This document shows, piece after piece, positions 10,425-23,022 of a stretch of 64,000 nucleotides of DNA. The stretch lies in the NCBI GenBank assembly GCA_030386875.1, contig CM059575.1, positions 51,180,859-51,244,858 on the forward strand. Direction: 5' to 3'. This stretch comes from Morinoia aosen (taxonomy: Eukaryota > Arthropoda > Malacostraca > Amphipoda > Talitridae). The notes below the pieces were generated by a model. That model was not told where the DNA came from, did no database searches, and saw only the letters and a list, made by a program, of their open reading frames with translations. Position 1 is the first letter of the stretch. Each line of letters starts with the position of its first letter. A program made the position numbers and the translations under genes.

Positions 10425-11340
10425 AGTAAGTATTCCTTATATTTCGCAAACTTTCATATATTATATTAATGTAGTTTAATCAGTACAATTAACCTCACCG
10501 TGGAAATATCACTCCCTACATTTGTGTCACCAATACAATTAACGGGGATAATTTTCAACTCGACGAGACAAGAACATTAAAAAATAATACTCAGTAATGG
10601 ATGCTGAATTGAAGACATAAATTGGGTATCTTCTGCTATTTTAATGCACCAGATTAAAATAATTATTCTACAGCAACTGAACGAGTACACGCAACCAATT
10701 CCCACCTATTTTTGTTAAAAATGTATGGCTGGGCAGTTTCCATAAATGTAACACCGCTCATATCCGAAATCTGACCGTCAATATAGGATAGCGCAGGTAT
10801 GCAGATGATTTTGACGGAACGCTATCATTTGGTTCTCGTGTGACGGCGGCGCAAGACACGGAACAAACGACAAAATTCACGAATTTTCTGATATTCAAAA
10901 ATATCCGATCGGGAGTGTCGTTTGTCGAGAGCAACGGTTACACTTCAGCTGAATTGTTTAACGTGACACGAGCTAAAGTGAGAGGGCAGGCAAAACACGG
11001 AGCAAGAAAATCTTATCCATAGGGAGGAATATCGACAGCATCTTCAGTAAATTAACAGCGAAAGTAGACGTTGAATTATTAGATGAAATTGTTATCTTAA
11101 ATCATAATACCGCGACCAAAAATATAATGGAGCTGTGAAGATTATGAAATTTACCCAAACAATACAATTTTGAGAAATACTGGAAGACAGCAGTTCCTAA
11201 TGGTACTATTCGCTCTATAGTTGTTATTTCGTTATCCGTCAAAACATGAAAATTACTGTCTAAAAAAAATGTATAGGTATATACGTATATACCAAGCCTT
11301 TTCCTCTTTTCAAGTAGAGGGTTGCTAGCATCATTTACAT
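10425..11340. other. Unique spacer, nothing recognised
   Basis: AT-rich sequence. A 60-codon plus-strand open frame at 10840-11022 has no recognisable domain and no supporting signals, and I regard it as chance. Confidence 0.5.
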
Positions 11341-11349
11341 GATACTTTA

Positions 11350-11577
11350 CAGGGAATGTACATGATAGGGGTTCCCCAGGCCCCTAGTCACGCCCGAGCT
11401 TTAGGCCTCATTTTTCTCTCGTTTAGTGCTCAGGTAACATTCCTTGAGGACAGTGACCATACTGCAGGCAACGACCCTGATTTGCCGCATCAGCGTTTTT
11501 CAAGCCAACTGCCGCTCACAGGGATCGAACCTGGGCATGAAGCATAGAACGCAAGCGCTCTATACACTCGGCCACTG
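11350..11577 (-). mobile_element. tRNA-derived SINE-like element
   Basis: On the minus strand the head reads TGGCCGAGTGT (A box, about 11575-11565) and GGTTCGATCCC (B box, 11531-11521), with about 33 bases between them. This is the internal RNA polymerase III promoter arrangement of a tRNA. The stretch between the boxes resembles a tRNA anticodon arm, but the acceptor stem does not close as a functional tRNA. The sequence after the B box (down to about 11350) is GC-richer than its surroundings and unlike a tRNA gene, as expected for a SINE body. I could not define a clean target duplication or a simple-repeat tail, so the ends are approximate. Confidence 0.6.
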
Positions 11578-11726
11578 TAATGATCATTAAATTATTTCAA
11601 CTTACAAATGGAAGAATGTTACATGGTGTTGTAAATTTTCGTTTACTTGGCTCCCTATAAAGAACCGAGATTATGCTAAGAAAAGGGAAAGAGGAAGCTT
11701 ATTTTTCTATGTAGCATGTGCCTTCA

Positions 11727-11945
11727 TCACACACTCCACACACTCCTGCAAGCCAAGGCCTCATGCAGGCCAGTTTGGGCAGCTACCTGGCGGAATTCAG
11801 GTCGACGATGATTGGTCTCGATGGTCGAGTTGCCGACAATGATGAAGCCCTCATGCGTATCTGTATTGACGAAAATGGTGCAGTTCGCTAATGCTCTCTT
11901 TCGCGACGAGAACGAGATATCTTTGTTAGAAAAATTTCTAACCAT
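11727..11945 (-). CDS. Possible isolated exon, unknown protein
   Basis: A minus-strand frame of 72 codons coincides with a sharp local rise in GC content. Its core reads NCTIFVNTDTHEGFIIVGNS, then TIETNHRRPEFRQ. On the minus strand an acceptor-like 'cattag' lies at about 11888 and a good donor-like CAG/GTAGCT at 11787/11786, which would give an exon of about 101 bp. The composition is unlike the flanking AT-rich DNA. I do not recognise the protein family and see no neighbouring exons, so a decayed transposon or chance are real alternatives. Confidence 0.3.
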   Translation of the reverse strand: MVRNFSNKDISFSSRKRALANCTIFVNTDTHEGFIIVGNSTIETNHRRPEFRQVAAQTGLHEALACRSVWSV

Positions 11946-12570
11946 TATGAAATACTTTTACAACCATGTATGAATAGAAATAATATTGTTGTGCTTACAC
12001 TGGCGGAAAATTGTTTGATATAGTGAGCTCTGTGTCCCTCAAGATTCCCTTTAATTGTACGTAATGCACCATAAGAGATGCTCAAACAATTAGATCGATG
12101 TCTGGGAAGTTAATGTGCTCTAAGATCATTGTCAAAAATATCAGTTCATGCTTTAGAAGAAAAATGAGAGAATATGCCATTAACACTATGGGAATATTAT
12201 ATGAATTCGTTGTGAGAAATAATAAATATATTTTTAAAGCAATGGGTCACCGAACAAATAATCAGTTATTCGTAGCATTTAGGTCAGATGTTCATACCAT
12301 TCTACGCTGTCAGTTACGAACAAAATCCCTGTTAAGTAACCTTACAATAAATGGTACGTAATACGTAATCATTCAATGCAAATGACACAAATGTGAGAAT
12401 GGATAAATTCCTACTCCTGCTGCAGAGTGATGTTATAAATATAATTTTCTACGAAGAATATACAGTTTTCCAACAGTATTGATAAAACGAGAAATGTTTT
12501 CGGAATATAAGATGAGAAATGGTTCTATTCTAATTTTCCTAGACTAAATTAAACTATTTTGAATGTGAGA
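11946..12570. other. Unique AT-rich spacer
   Basis: This contains a chance-looking 87-codon plus-strand frame (12098-12361) with no recognised domain. It ends at the AAAT target duplication of element A. Confidence 0.5.
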
Positions 12571-12574
12571 AAAT

Positions 12575-14246
12575 TGTCACGAGAAATGGCCCTCCTCCTT
12601 GTTAACATTTCATTAACAAGAAGAACAGGTTCTCGGAATTGAGGGAATGGCGCACCTCCATGCTACATAAACAACACAAAATTGATGAATAATAATCGGC
12701 AATTACAGTGCATATACTAAAAAGAAAGGGTACTCACCGATGGTCGCTGACCCACTTACGCAGCGCATTTTCTGAGCGCCCTCCGTGGTATCACGAGTGA
12801 TCGCTTCTAATATTGTAGGGCATGATACACAGGATAAACTATGCTTAACATTTATAATTTCCAGCTATACGTCATACAAACATTAATGAGCGTACACACA
12901 ATGAATGGTGTTAGGAATAATGCCAATTAAGTAATGGAATCAAATAGCATACGTCAAATGACTTACATCACATAATTATACTGAAATATTGGCTGGCCGG
13001 CCGCCGCTAAGTTTACAAGAGCTACACATGAGAATTCATCTATTCTGTCCTATTTCTATCTCAGTTATTCCAGTAGCACAGTGGGCAATGGTCACTTCAA
13101 CCACAAAAATCGTCAGCGACTCGCTTCAGTTCAAAGGCCTGCCTCATTCACTGTTCCGAAAATGTCTAGTGATGACATTATTTTGCTCATTCCGCTTCCG
13201 TATATTCACACGTCGATTTCCTTTCATTCGAGCTGATCAATCCTCAGATATATGACTCCGTCCCACCTGTCAAGATAAATTTTAACTTGTTACTTTTAAG
13301 CATGTCAATGACGTTCCCTCAAATATCTCAAATTTTCACTTCACTGAATACCAATAAATTTCACTAATATTTATTTTAACAAAATAAATATATATATATA
13401 TTTATTTTTTTTAAGAACCTGTGTATCTCTTACCCGCCCCGAGACGTTGCAGCTAAATGTTACATTAAATTATTTCCACGCTGGTTGGATTTTGCTTTAC
13501 TTCTCTGAAAGTAAAAACGAGAAAATGTATGAATTTTGAATTACATTATAGCGACGCCTTTAGTATAAATTTTCAATATATCCAATAACCACTTTTCATT
13601 ATATCTTTGAGCACGTTTGTTACAGCGAACACACCCGCGTTTTATCTCTTATACTTCGCGCTCCGGCGTTGACTGCAGAACTACCTTCTGTTCCTTAGCT
13701 GCCCCGCGCATTTTCTCGAGGGTTGTCCCCTCTCTCACATTCGACCTATAAGAATCTTAGGAACCTTGAAGCGCCCGCCTACATCTTTTCTAATTGGTAG
13801 TACCGCATTCTCACGCTCAGCTCCTTCGAAAACGACCGTTGTTTTGCCGTCTCTCTCGGCTTAAGTGTCTCGATTTATATTTGACTACAAGGCGACTCTG
13901 TTTTGCACATGGGTAGGCATTTTTCAGAACGTCTCAAGTTTCCAAGGGCTCGCCCGAATGAAAAAATTTGCTAACACCACAAAATAGACCCCTCCAGAAA
14001 CAACACACAATGTAAACAGACATCGTTTGGGCTCTCGCATCTTATCGCGGCCTCCTAACATTGCTGAGTCAAAACATACGGCATAAAAACATACATGTTG
14101 AAGCGACCCTCCTGTACTGTTGGGATTTTCTGAGATATTTATAAGTAAGCCAAACAAAGCCAAACATTTATTACACACAATTAAAATTTTTCCCTAAATC
14201 CTCAATTTAATTCGCAAAATTGATTATTCTTAACAGATTCTCGACA
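12575..14246 (-). repeat. 3' LTR of element A
   Basis: This 1672 bp copy is almost identical to the 5' LTR at 31773-33438. The internal sequence next to it, read on the minus strand, ends CTATAGGACGGCGGTC. This is mostly purine near the junction and is a weak candidate for the polypurine tract. Differences from the 5' LTR include a small indel near 13165-13175 and the length of the TA microsatellite near 13383-13401. Confidence 0.94.
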
Positions 14247-14305
14247 GACCGCCGTCCTATAGTTAAAAAAAAAATTGGCCTGACAATTTTTTTTTAATTA
14301 GCTTT
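14247..14305 (-). other. Element A 3' untranslated segment, part 1
   Basis: This is the 59 bp left between the 3' LTR of element A and the CTTT target site (14302-14305) where the solo LTR landed. It contains A- and T-runs and no coding sequence. Confidence 0.8.
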
Positions 14306-16304
14306 TGTGGTGAAATAGAATAAATAAGGCATATATATTTGGCAAAATCATATCACATTTTATTTTTGGGCTAAATTCCGTGAAGCTATAACATTTTAAA
14401 AGAAGGGTAAACATTCTGCGGGGCTACAAACATTGTAATGTGTTGTGTGTCGTGTCGGCGAGGGTCGGTTCTTTGTACAGCGCTCTCAAGTGCTTGAAAC
14501 AGGATGTCATATATCAAGGTGTCACAAGGCGGTTGGCGCTTCGTCCAAACTTCTACGGTCCAGGCGTCCATACAACACAAACACACATCGAAGCACACAT
14601 ACACAGGCACAACACAAGCCGAGGCTTTGGAGAGCAAGGAGGCGGGCGTGACGGAGTAACAGAGGCCCGCACGACCTGAGCCAATCACCGCTTGCCAAAG
14701 GAATGACGCAAGAAGGTGTGTCAGAGCCCACACCAATGGGAGTCCCAAACGTCAGAACAAACAAGAATGCCGCCAATCAGGATACAGATGATGCCTCTGT
14801 AGAATAGAAGCTTCGGGACTGATCTTGAAACAAGGAAGCGAAACGTATATAAGGAGGGTAGATGAAGCCTAGGGAGGTTTTTCTTGAGTTATACAAGAAA
14901 GAGGCAAGTGATTTGAAACATCTGAGGGCACACCCAACGAAGCATTTCGGCTGCTGCCGGAATGCACCCAACGTGAGCGGCAAAATTTTAAATATTTGAG
15001 CAAAGTGAGCATCGAGGCTTCAAGAAAATAATTATCAACACCTGCAACCGTCAAAATACTGATGTGTAAGAGCGATCTGCTTGAAGCATATCAATGGAGC
15101 GGCAAAGTGCGCCAAGAACAGCCCCGTAACCACACCTCTGGAAGCAGTCCAAATGTTTGAACTTCAACACCAAGCTCGCAAGTGATTCTACAAGCAAATA
15201 ACAACTGCACCGCCTTCAGAGTCTGCAATAATGCCGCCACTATGAGTCCTGCAATTTCAGGCAGACTCATAATTCAGAGCCTGAAATGGAGACCGAGCAC
15301 AGCGCTTCCGCACTACGGTCGAGCAGCGAGCAAGAAGCAACTTCGGGACCGAGGAGCGGGAACGACTTCGCGACCGTGGGACGGTCTGCTGTGCACTACG
15401 TGAATTCTCAAGCAGCATCGGGAGTTCGTTAATTCATCGGCTAATCTGCACTATGTAAATTCTTCAAGCAGCATTGGAAGCGTATTAAATCATCGCGAAC
15501 TACAATTGCAAGAAAGTGTTAATATCAAGTTAATGTTTGAAAGCTCAGGAAGGTGATTTTTAGGTGTGAGAGTTCTAGCACAGCCAGCACCTGTAATAGT
15601 GCGCTCCGAGCGGAGAGTAATTCAATGTGATTTGTGTCATGCGGAAAATTGGCTCATGTTCGAGTTCTGTGTTGTGCAAGATGCGAGGTATATTGTATTT
15701 GGAACACCTTGTGGTAAGCAAAGCTCTTTGATTTTTATATTGCATTATTTCCAAATGTTCGTATTCATGCTAGCCCATTCATCGACTATGTTCCTGATTT
15801 TTGCACAGTGCGGAAAGTATCTTTGTCGTAACCCTGAAATTGTTGTGATAGCGTTCATTGTAACAAGGAGAGTAGATTTCTCGTTCTTTGTGTGGCTCAT
15901 TACGTTGCTCATGTTAACGCGTTCATCTTGTGCTCATGTTGGCCCAGTCATGCCGCCACGAAACGTGCGCAAAGCACGATTTATGGCAGTCATCGGCCTA
16001 GACAGCCAAGGTGTGGTTTTCTCATTGTGTCGTGTGGAATTGCCATGTCGTTAAATCCATGCGCATGTTGCTATAACATTTCCCTGAGCTTTAATCATTG
16101 CATTGAAATACTATGTGTGTCACATTCAAATCCACGTGTTTCCAAATAAATTCATGTAAATCTTCAATCCTTTTATTCTCCATGTCTGGTATGCAGGTGT
16201 ACGCAAGCATGAAGGACAATATTATAAAATGTGTACGGGGGTTGGAATTCCCTCAGCGTATGGAAAGGGGGTCCTAAACCCACCCCATTCTCCGTATCGC
16301 GGCA
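14306..16304 (+). mobile_element. Solo LTR (element B related), plus orientation
   Basis: The copy starts TGTGGTGAAATAG and ends TATCGCGGCA. It is flanked by a perfect 4 bp duplication, CTTT (14302-14305 and 16305-16308). Two regions are clearly homologous, inverted, to the LTRs of element B: 14680-14880 and 16150-16304. The middle and the extreme left end are diverged or replaced, and this copy is about 320 bp longer (1999 bp). It therefore represents a distinct subfamily inserted opposite in orientation to element B. Predicted short frames inside it (for example 15566-16054) have no recognised domain and no support. Confidence 0.88.
14681..14855 (+). promoter_or_regulatory. U3 promoter of the solo LTR: CCAAT boxes and TATA box
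   Basis: Three CCAAT pentamers occur at 14681, 14733 and 14773, followed by TATATAAGG at 14846-14854. CCAAT motifs at similar spacing and the TATA motif occur on the minus strand in the LTRs of element B. This supports a conserved polymerase II promoter and fixes the orientation of both copies. Confidence 0.65.
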
Positions 16305-16308
16305 CTTT

Positions 16309-16876
16309 CAGCTATTTATTGAATATTGATCACTGCAGTATGAAGCCAACATGAGACACACATGGTAACTTCTACTTAAGCCTATTACATTCTAAAATTA
16401 ATTCCGCAACAAACAGGGTACATTATAATTAAGAATCTTATTCATTACAATTAGCACGGCCTGATATATTGTGTTGTGTTCCATCGAAGTGAAGTACGTC
16501 ATAAATCTTTTGAGTGTTCACCCCTAATAACATTCACAAAGTATTACGGTTACATCTCCTACATTCTCAAACATCCTACAGTATTGATGACTTTATGTCT
16601 CGTAGATTTCAATTCACGCTTGCATGTTCTGTTGTCTAAGTCCTTGACTCTGTTGTTGACGATTCGATGTTGACTCCTTTGGTATAGCTGACGGAATTTG
16701 CTTTTCTTCCATGCCTCTCTTTTGGCATTTTATAGCTTCACACATGCCTTGATGGAAGGTAACTCAATTTCAGGATGAAGTGTTGCAAGCCCAATATCCA
16801 GGCTCGTATAAATTTCTATTCACCACATTAACTGCACGATTGCGTTCTGTAAGATGGATCATTATCACGATTCAAA
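16309..16876 (-). other. Element A 3' untranslated segment, part 2
   Basis: The 568 bp between the solo LTR and element B belongs to the interior of element A, because both neighbours are bounded by their own target duplications. It has no convincing reading frame or repeat. It ends with the CAAA (16873-16876) that is duplicated after element B. Confidence 0.75.
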
Positions 16877-18548
16877 TGTTGCGATACGGAGAAAGGGGTG
16901 GGTTTAGGACCCCCTTTCCATACGCTGAGGGACTCTCAACCCCCGCAAAATTTAAAACATTGTCCATCATGCTTGCGTACACCTGCATACCAGACATGGA
17001 GAATAAAAGGATTGAAGATTTACATGAATTTATTTGGGGGAAACACGTGGATAAATCACACAAGGCATTGAAACGAAATAATTTAAAAGGGCACAACTGC
17101 ATTAATGAAAGGCACACACATTCTACCGTTATAAGACTCTAAACGTGACACGATATAAATGTGATGCTTACCGAGAATTAAGTTACCAATACTCCATCGT
17201 AGACAACAAATTACGCATCCACAAAACCGCAGGTTCCACAGCAACATAAAACACAATATTAGCGAGAATAACATATCACGTTTCAACCTGGAGCTGCAAC
17301 ACGGTGTCGAATTATATGAAGCGCCGCACAATTCACAACGTGAATTCGATCCTCGACTAAATAAACACAGGAAACCGATTGCCTACAAATTATATGATTT
17401 TGCGCGACTCTTTGAAAAGCACTTTTCTGGTGCTGATCTACATCTGAAATTGAACTTTTATCACCACCTAACAGAGCTCTCACAACCATAACACTCGCCC
17501 TTTTGATGATACGTAATTCCCTGATAGATATTCACTGCCAATGTGCTGTCGCTCACTGCTGATTTTCCTCGTCGTTGCTGAGTATAGTTGCTCTTCTGTG
17601 CTGATGTCTCGCCAACGTGCTGCAGCGGTACCTGCTGCCGCTCCCTCTTCGTGCCGCCGCCCGCCGGCATTAAAACACGTACTCGCAGCTGCCCCGGTGC
17701 CGGGAACTTCTTAAGAGTTTCGTTGGTGCGCCAATTCACTGTAGTTTTGTGCGTTGATCTTCGCATTTTAAGGAACGAACTGGACTGTTGATACTCGCAA
17801 TGTTGGCGCTTGCGTGGCTCCAAATCTTGACGCTGAAGTTGCCTGTGAGTTCGTCCCCGATGCAGAGATGTCTGAATGCTACGAATGACTCCTGACGCAC
17901 GTCAGTACTTTGCAGTTTGTTGATACACTGGACGCCTCCTCTCGAAACTTCGATGGTTAACTTTCACTTTAGATGTTGGATCTTGGCTGCTCATGTCTAA
18001 AGTGTGCCGGCGGCGCTCTTCACTTGCAGTCAACACCGGACTTGGTATAATGCCGGGTAATACCGGCGTCTGCCGGTATTCCGGCTGCAGAACCCCTCCT
18101 TGCTTATGCGTCTCTCTCGTAGCGTCACTGAGCGGGAAATCCTTCGCTAGGCTTCATCTACCCTCCTTATAAGCGTTTCGCATCCTTGCTTCGAGATTGT
18201 TCTCGAAGCTTCCCATCTACAGAGGCCGTATCTGCATCCTGATTGGCGGGTACCTTGTTTGTTCTGACGTCTGGGACTCCCATTGGTGTGTGCTCAGACA
18301 CACCTTCTCGCGTGATCCCTAGGCAAGCGTTCATTGGTTTAGCACTATTGGTTCTCTGCTACGTCTCCGCTTTTCCCCCTCGAAGCAGTCCCGCTTGCCG
18401 CCTGCGGCCCGGCCTAACCGTCAAATTCCACTCCTTGAAGTATTTTCCCAAAGAACATTTTGCAAGCCTGTTTCCCCAAAAAAGTATTTTACGAGAGTAT
18501 TTCTCAAAATTTCCCATAAATGTTTTATGAGAGTAATATTTCTGGACA
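16877..18548 (-). repeat. 3' LTR of element B
   Basis: This 1672 bp copy is nearly identical to 23023-24701. Differences include a 4 bp indel near 17775 ('cgaactgg' against 'cgaactaactgg'), a TATA-motif change near 18167, and scattered substitutions. Its outer edge abuts CAAA. Confidence 0.9.
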
Positions 18549-21500
18549 ATACCCTCTTCGCCCCAGAAAAATTTGAGCCAACTTGCAAAGTTGGTACAAA
18601 TTTTCACCCGTTAATTTCAATTATAACCGTGACGTACCCCTTACGTTAAAAATTTAGAAAATATTCGCCCCCATTTTTCAATCCCTTCGCTTTTCCCGAC
18701 ATAAAAATATCCTTACATCTCACCTCAGGATTTACCTTCTTGCAACACGCCTGTGTTGACGCATTTAAAAAAAATTCATTAATACCTGACACACACTAAA
18801 TAATTGAAACCCACACTTCTTATACACATTATTGTAGTACGCAAATAGAAAAGAACACAGTAAAGATACCGCACATATCCAACAACTTGAACGCATAAAA
18901 TAAAACACACACGACATATTACTCTCGACTTGCTCTCGGCAAATTCATCGACATAGATAAACATATAAATTAGAGATCGAAAAATCGGCGAATTTGTTAC
19001 AAGCAGAGACATCCTTTCAGCTTTCTCGGTTGCAATCCACCTAAAAACAAAATCTCAAAATGGAGGTGATTTTCCAACCTCAAGTTTTTCTTCCTCATGA
19101 TTATTATTTCATCCTGTGATTCAAAAGTAGACGTTTTTCTTGCCACAAAAACTTGCTGTTGCTCCTCCTGTGCACCTAGGTACAGCTTGTTGTTGTTGTT
19201 CCTGTGACGTGCTACTCCTCTTCGGCTTGCTACTGATCCTGGCTTGCTACTGATCCTGGGGAGGGCCCCCTGCTGAGAATCGAAGTTACTGAAGCTTTTC
19301 CATAAAAAATTCATCCTTGGCGCCACGTGAACTCGTGGAAAATTCCGTAGATCCTCGTTGCGTTAAATCGCGGACAAATCCTGTAGATTACTGCGTCAAA
19401 GCGCGTTGGACTCCCACGTAGGAGCTAATCGGCTCTTTCATCATAATTGTAGAAAATGAAGCACATTTATTTGCGAAAACCTTCAGGTTTTGGTTCTCAG
19501 TCTGCTCATCGACTAGCATAACGTAAACCCCTGAGGTGCGCGTTAAATTGCTAAGGATCTCCTTCCGTAAATACGCGTTAAATTGTCTAACATGGTTACT
19601 TTGTAATCGAGAGACAGCGCATTACATGGTCGATCAACGTAAGAATTGTTCCTCGTTTTCCTTCAAATCTGCCTTGAGTGAGGCTGACGTGAGCTACGCG
19701 AAGAATTCCTACATACATACACAAAATAGTTAATTTCCGGTTTCCTCAACCAACTCTAGACAAAGCCGAAATTCGTTCGACGGTGTTACTAATCAGTTGA
19801 ATCACCTAAATATTTCGAAGAAAATAAAACATTCATGTTCCAGTAACTTACGAACAGCCCCATTTTCCAATCGTAGGCGTCGATTACCTTGGCACAAGAC
19901 TATATGAACATTCTTACACATGAGGTACGAAAGAGCAGGAAATTCACCAGGCAGGTCGAATTCCCGCATACGCACCAATAAAAAAAAAACACATATACAT
20001 TGGGTATTGTCAAGGCGTCTAACTTTACGTTATACTCTGCCGCGAAGGCTTTTCTAACGATCAGACATTATGACAACACCGACACATAAGAGAGAAATGC
20101 AGAAATAGACAAAATGTAGTGTTACCAACCCGTCAAACTTTACACCTTACTACGCCGAAAGGCTCTTCAGACGATCTGACATTGTGATAACACTGACACA
20201 AAAATGCAAAAAAAACAATAGACATGACACAAAATTTTATACGATTCTCAGCCCCAGAGACAGTGCAGCACATTTAAATGATTCCACGTTGCTCGACGAT
20301 ATCTTTCGTACACACGATATTTATATACTCATTTTGTTTCCAAAGTTTTCAATAACATCGTTAAACAACGCATCAAGGGAATTATCACCCTAATAATTAT
20401 CATGCCTACAGAACAATGAACAAAAAAATGAAATTAATGACGCATACCAATGATGTTTGAGAACAACCAGCGTCAGCGTCAACAACATTATGGGGAAAGA
20501 GTGATCAAGAAATTCCCACACAACGGCGCTGACACCTTCACCAGTTTGACTCAAATAACTCGTCATTTTTGATACGACACATTTATAAATCAATGTTACT
20601 GACTCAGACGTTTCCTACTTTCATATCCTACATTACAACCTCACGTAATACCACACCTAACTTCACGCGCAAGAGAATTATTTTACTGCCTCGGCTCAGA
20701 CCAGCCATAAGATTACATAGCTTTGCTGCACCGCAGACTGTCACGCTGATCCATATTATTAAAGATAAATTCCAGTTATTCACCGCAATGCTTTTCATCT
20801 CAATTCTCACGCTGTATTAAATCCATCTATCAGAAAATAAAGTCTCCATCTCGAATATTGTACATTTCCGACAATGTGAAACGCTCATATTTCCGTGAAG
20901 CTAACTCGTTAACTTTGCCCAAGCAAAAACACACTCTCAGTATTACACAATAATTCAGTTGAATTACCGACGAGTATGGACAGCATTATTTCAGTGTTAA
21001 TAAAAATATTGAATGGAGAACGCTTGCACTTTCAACCCGAAATTTATACATCGAGTATTGTAGCTGACTTCATGAAATTCTCAATTTGACATAGAAAAAT
21101 TCTTCCCTTAATCATCCGTAACACCTTAGGAATAACTCCACCTGGGTTGCATATTCCAGCGTTAACAACTTATTATTAAAAGTTTCAATTTATCATGGTG
21201 AGTGTTACTTGAAATTCCTATTTGGGAAATCAACGATTAAAAAAAAAATTGCAAGCTCAAAATTCAATGCGCGCTCAAACTGACAAAGAAAAATTATTTT
21301 ATTGACGACATGTAACCGTTTAGACTACAAAAAAATTGCATTTAATCCCCGTGTTCCCTTAAAATCTACAGACACTTAATATAATAAAATTCCTTCCCAC
21401 CTGAAGGCAGCTAGGATTGAATAATCTTAAATTACCACGCTCTACCGTCGAATTCACATCAAAAGGAAATTTTTAAACATCACGAATTTATAAAAGTTAA

Positions 21501-23022
21501 GGAAGCAAAATTTTATGCTCAGTGAATTTGATATAAATGTATAGATTGACTCATGTCAGGGTCGAAATGGATTGTATACTTGGCACATGGGAAAATTTAC
21601 CCAAAATATTTAATGATTTTAGTGTATTATTATTGAAGCAATTACTTAAATTCTCACTCTGATGTAGTGGAGCTTATCACAATGATCTTGTGAATAGAAA
21701 AAGGAGGATGAATTTACTTTACTTAACACACGAGCAGAGGCGTCATTTATATCCAAGTCCCTAAAACTAGACTACGAACTGAATGTGCAGCATCGTTGAA
21801 ATCATCACTTACTTTAAAACACTACATTTAATTTTTATCCTAAGCACCGCCACTTAATTCATTCAACAGTTTTGCAACAAGAATTTACCACCCCTTTGAT
21901 AGCAAGGAAATTGATTCTCAAAATTCCCATTACTGCTTCTTAGCCGATGTTAATTTAAATAATTGAAGCACTCAAATATCAACGAATGAAAATATGAATT
22001 ATGTTGCTAAAGCTGATTGGAGAAGCTTGACGCACACGAGGCCAAAAAAAAATTCTGTAAATTATTTTAAGTGAGGCGTCACAAAATGAAACTTTCAACC
22101 GAATTAATTACTCAATGCCTCAGACCCTGGTAAACTTGTACTTGCTTCAAAGATTCACTCGAGACAAGGCAGTGTTTGCTAAAATTACGGCGTCATTTTC
22201 CACAGCCAATGCTTCACACCTAAATTCAGTTAAACCTAATGATTGTACAGATCATAGAAAAATTCAACCAAAAAATTCAGCACTCAAGAAAAATTTTTAT
22301 CGAACACACTGTCAAGAAAATAGAGTAAGTATTTTTTCGCAAGAGGCGCAGAGGCTGTTGTTCAGAGCATACCGACAAACTCCTACTCACAAGGGCACTG
22401 AAATATAAATCCCCTATGAAGAACGAAATTCTTTTTAATAATGATGGCTGCACTTCAGAACGTGACTAAATTATGCTGGCTCTCGGATGTACCAAAATAA
22501 AATGTGCCAAGAAGACAACACTATTAATTGAACTTTGATGTAATATTTACTCAAACAACATTAACTGAATCAACTCAGCGGCACGAGAAAATGAGCAAAG
22601 ATCCCGGAAATTATCAATTTCTCATAGCATTTCGAAATTAATGGCCATGGATTACACTCAGTAAAGTACACTTCAAATTAGGCGCTCAGAAATGGTCCGA
22701 CTGCAGCTGCAAGAATTTCAAATTTTATTGCTCCACACTCTCGCGCATTTATGACTCAGAGCAGTAAAATGCCATTACACAACGAAGGGCAATTTCTCGA
22801 AAGCGAGACCACTCGCCACCACAAGAAACTACACAGAGCAAGCGAAATACAATGCCGGACAAATCCTTGCAAACGACTGGACCATTATTTGAGTTCTTTC
22901 TGAGGGACCGTTATAAAACTAATATAAAAATTTTTTTCTTAAGCAACTGAAAATGATTAAAGAAATTCTCCGTGCCAATACACAGACAGTACGCTTGCAT
23001 AGGACAATTAATATATTTCTCC
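18549..23022 (-). other. Interior of element B, no recognisable genes
   Basis: The 4.5 kb between the two LTRs is AT-rich. The longest frames (minus 19326-18997, 109 codons; plus 22115-22408, 97 codons) show no gag zinc knuckle, no protease DTG, no RT or integrase motifs, and no conserved-looking composition. The first begins beside a short GTT/AAC-rich simple stretch near 19190. I see no nested transposon with clear ends here. Confidence 0.75.

Noticed and set aside
12575-14246. Considered as an independent solo LTR
   Set aside because: It pairs with 31773-33438 through the AAAT duplication on the two outer flanks, so it is the 3' LTR of element A.
15566-16054. 162-codon plus-strand frame
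   Set aside because: It lies wholly inside the solo LTR at 14306-16304 and has no recognisable domain.
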